From an uncultured Clostridia bacterium (GTDB lineage Bacteria > Bacillota > Clostridia > Oscillospirales > Acutalibacteraceae), in the NCBI GenBank assembly GCA_944380675.1, contig CALWIH010000004.1:1-59890 (forward strand): DNA of 59,890 nucleotides, read 5' to 3'. Position numbers and translations under genes: made by a program. The notes under the pieces are model-generated. The model saw only the letters and a program-made list of their open reading frames with translations, ran no database searches and had not been told where the DNA came from. Shown piece after piece: positions 59,475-59,890 of the stretch. The first letter of the stretch is position 1; each line of letters opens with the position of its first letter.

Positions 59475-59890
59475 ATGTGGAAGAATGAAAACCGGATGGC
59501 CCCTTCGCGTCACCCGAACATGATCTGGATTTTCGCCGACCAGCTCCGCGCGCAGGCGCTGGGCTGCAACGGCGATCCGAACGTGTACACGCCGAACCTC
59601 GATATGCTCTCCCAGACGGGCATTCAGGTGGAGGGCGGCGTCTCCGGGATGCCGCTGTGCTGCCCGTTCCGCGGCTCGCTTTTGACGGGCCGTTACCCGC
59701 ACCATGCCGTGCCCGGCCATGAAAAGCGGATGCCGCCGGAGCTTCCCACCGTCGCGGACGCTTTCGCGGCGGGCGGCTACGAGACGGCCTACTTCGGGAA
59801 ATGGCACCTCGACGGCCTCGAGAACGGGGACGGCACCTGCGAGCGGTACGTCGTCCCCCGCGAGCGCCGCGGCCATTTCGAGACATGGAT
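59475..59890 (+). CDS. Sulfatase, N-terminal part (cut by window end)
   Basis: The first 138 residues are visible and the gene runs off the window. WIFADQLRAQALGCNGDPNVYTPNLDMLS near 18-46 carries the first metal Asp (Asp22). LCCPFRGSLLTGRYPHH near 61-77 contains CxPxR (Cys62-Cys-Pro-Phe-Arg66), the formylglycine-generating signature, and FGKWHLDG is the next conserved block. It would remove sulfate from sulfated sugars; cysteine-type sulfatases in anaerobes need an anSME maturase encoded elsewhere. The start directly follows the gtfA stop. No signal peptide is evident, so it may act on imported sulfated oligosaccharides. Confidence 0.88.
   Translation, partial: MWKNENRMAPSRHPNMIWIFADQLRAQALGCNGDPNVYTPNLDMLSQTGIQVEGGVSGMPLCCPFRGSLLTGRYPHHAVPGHEKRMPPELPTVADAFAAGGYETAYFGKWHLDGLENGDGTCERYVVPRERRGHFETW

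Noticed and set aside
1-59890. CRISPR array, insertion sequence or prophage genes
   Set aside because: No regularly spaced repeats, transposase, integrase or phage structural genes were seen within the window; the only mobile-element hint is the broken tRNA at the left edge.

Overview
The window reads as chromosomal DNA of a GC-rich anaerobic Firmicute of the class Clostridia, probably a gut organism. Pointers are CdaA/CdaR, a bifunctional RelA/SpoT protein, HemZ, a ThrE-type split transporter, strong AGGAGG ribosome sites, sigma-A-type promoters (TTGnnn-17-TATAAT) and ABC sugar uptake without a local ATPase. Coding DNA is GC-rich with G/C at third positions, so long antisense open frames are common and are shadows.

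Layout. (1) 1-172: a promoter-driven 5' half of a tRNA-Leu(CAA) gene that loses homology just after the anticodon loop, possibly the edge of an integrated element; then a MerR regulator. (2) 696-5608 (minus): LacI regulator, malQ and glgP, a glycogen/maltodextrin operon with a LacI-type operator just after its start site. (3) 5728-9142 (minus): IMPase, Nudix, two ThrE-like halves, and a histidine phosphatase fused to a dCTPase/MazG-like domain. (4) 9381-11728: cytidylate-kinase-like protein, MBL-fold hydrolase, HD protein. (5) 11775-13423 (minus): a two-gene SufC-SufB/D Fe-S module. (6) 13654-17639: ADP-ribosylglycohydrolase with an unrecognised partner, ispD-ispF, then a DUF3343 protein with a cysteine-desulfurase-like enzyme. 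(7) 17742-28037: cdaA-cdaR, then recJ-relA/spoT-MBL-hemZ-kinase, then a zinc-ribbon protein. (8) 28176-34218: nagB, a CofE-like ligase, thioesterase, MATE exporter, rRNA methyltransferase, lipid kinase.

(9) 34367-59890 is a glycan-utilisation locus of at least 17 plus-strand genes, facing a divergent DeoR repressor across an AT-rich region with two promoters. It encodes a sugar-binding lipoprotein and two permeases, a racemase-like protein, an FGGY kinase, a class II aldolase, two GH38 alpha-mannosidases, a DUF1537 acid-sugar kinase, a GmhA-like SIS isomerase, a ROK kinase, a GH2 beta-mannosidase, a raffinose-synthase-like GH36, a fuculose-phosphate-type aldolase, an alpha-galactosidase followed by a sucrose phosphorylase (as in the streptococcal msm locus), and the start of a sulfatase. 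Together they suggest uptake and intracellular breakdown of manno- and galacto-oligosaccharides. The kinases, isomerase, racemase-like protein and two aldolases outnumber what mannose, galactose and sucrose need, which suggests a branch for an unusual sugar or sugar acid.

The most interesting points are the broken tRNA-Leu, the extra kinase/aldolase set in the glycan locus, the ADP-ribosylglycohydrolase with its small ART-like-looking partner, the phosphatase-pyrophosphatase fusion, and a LacI gene that seems to lack any ATG, GTG or TTG start.
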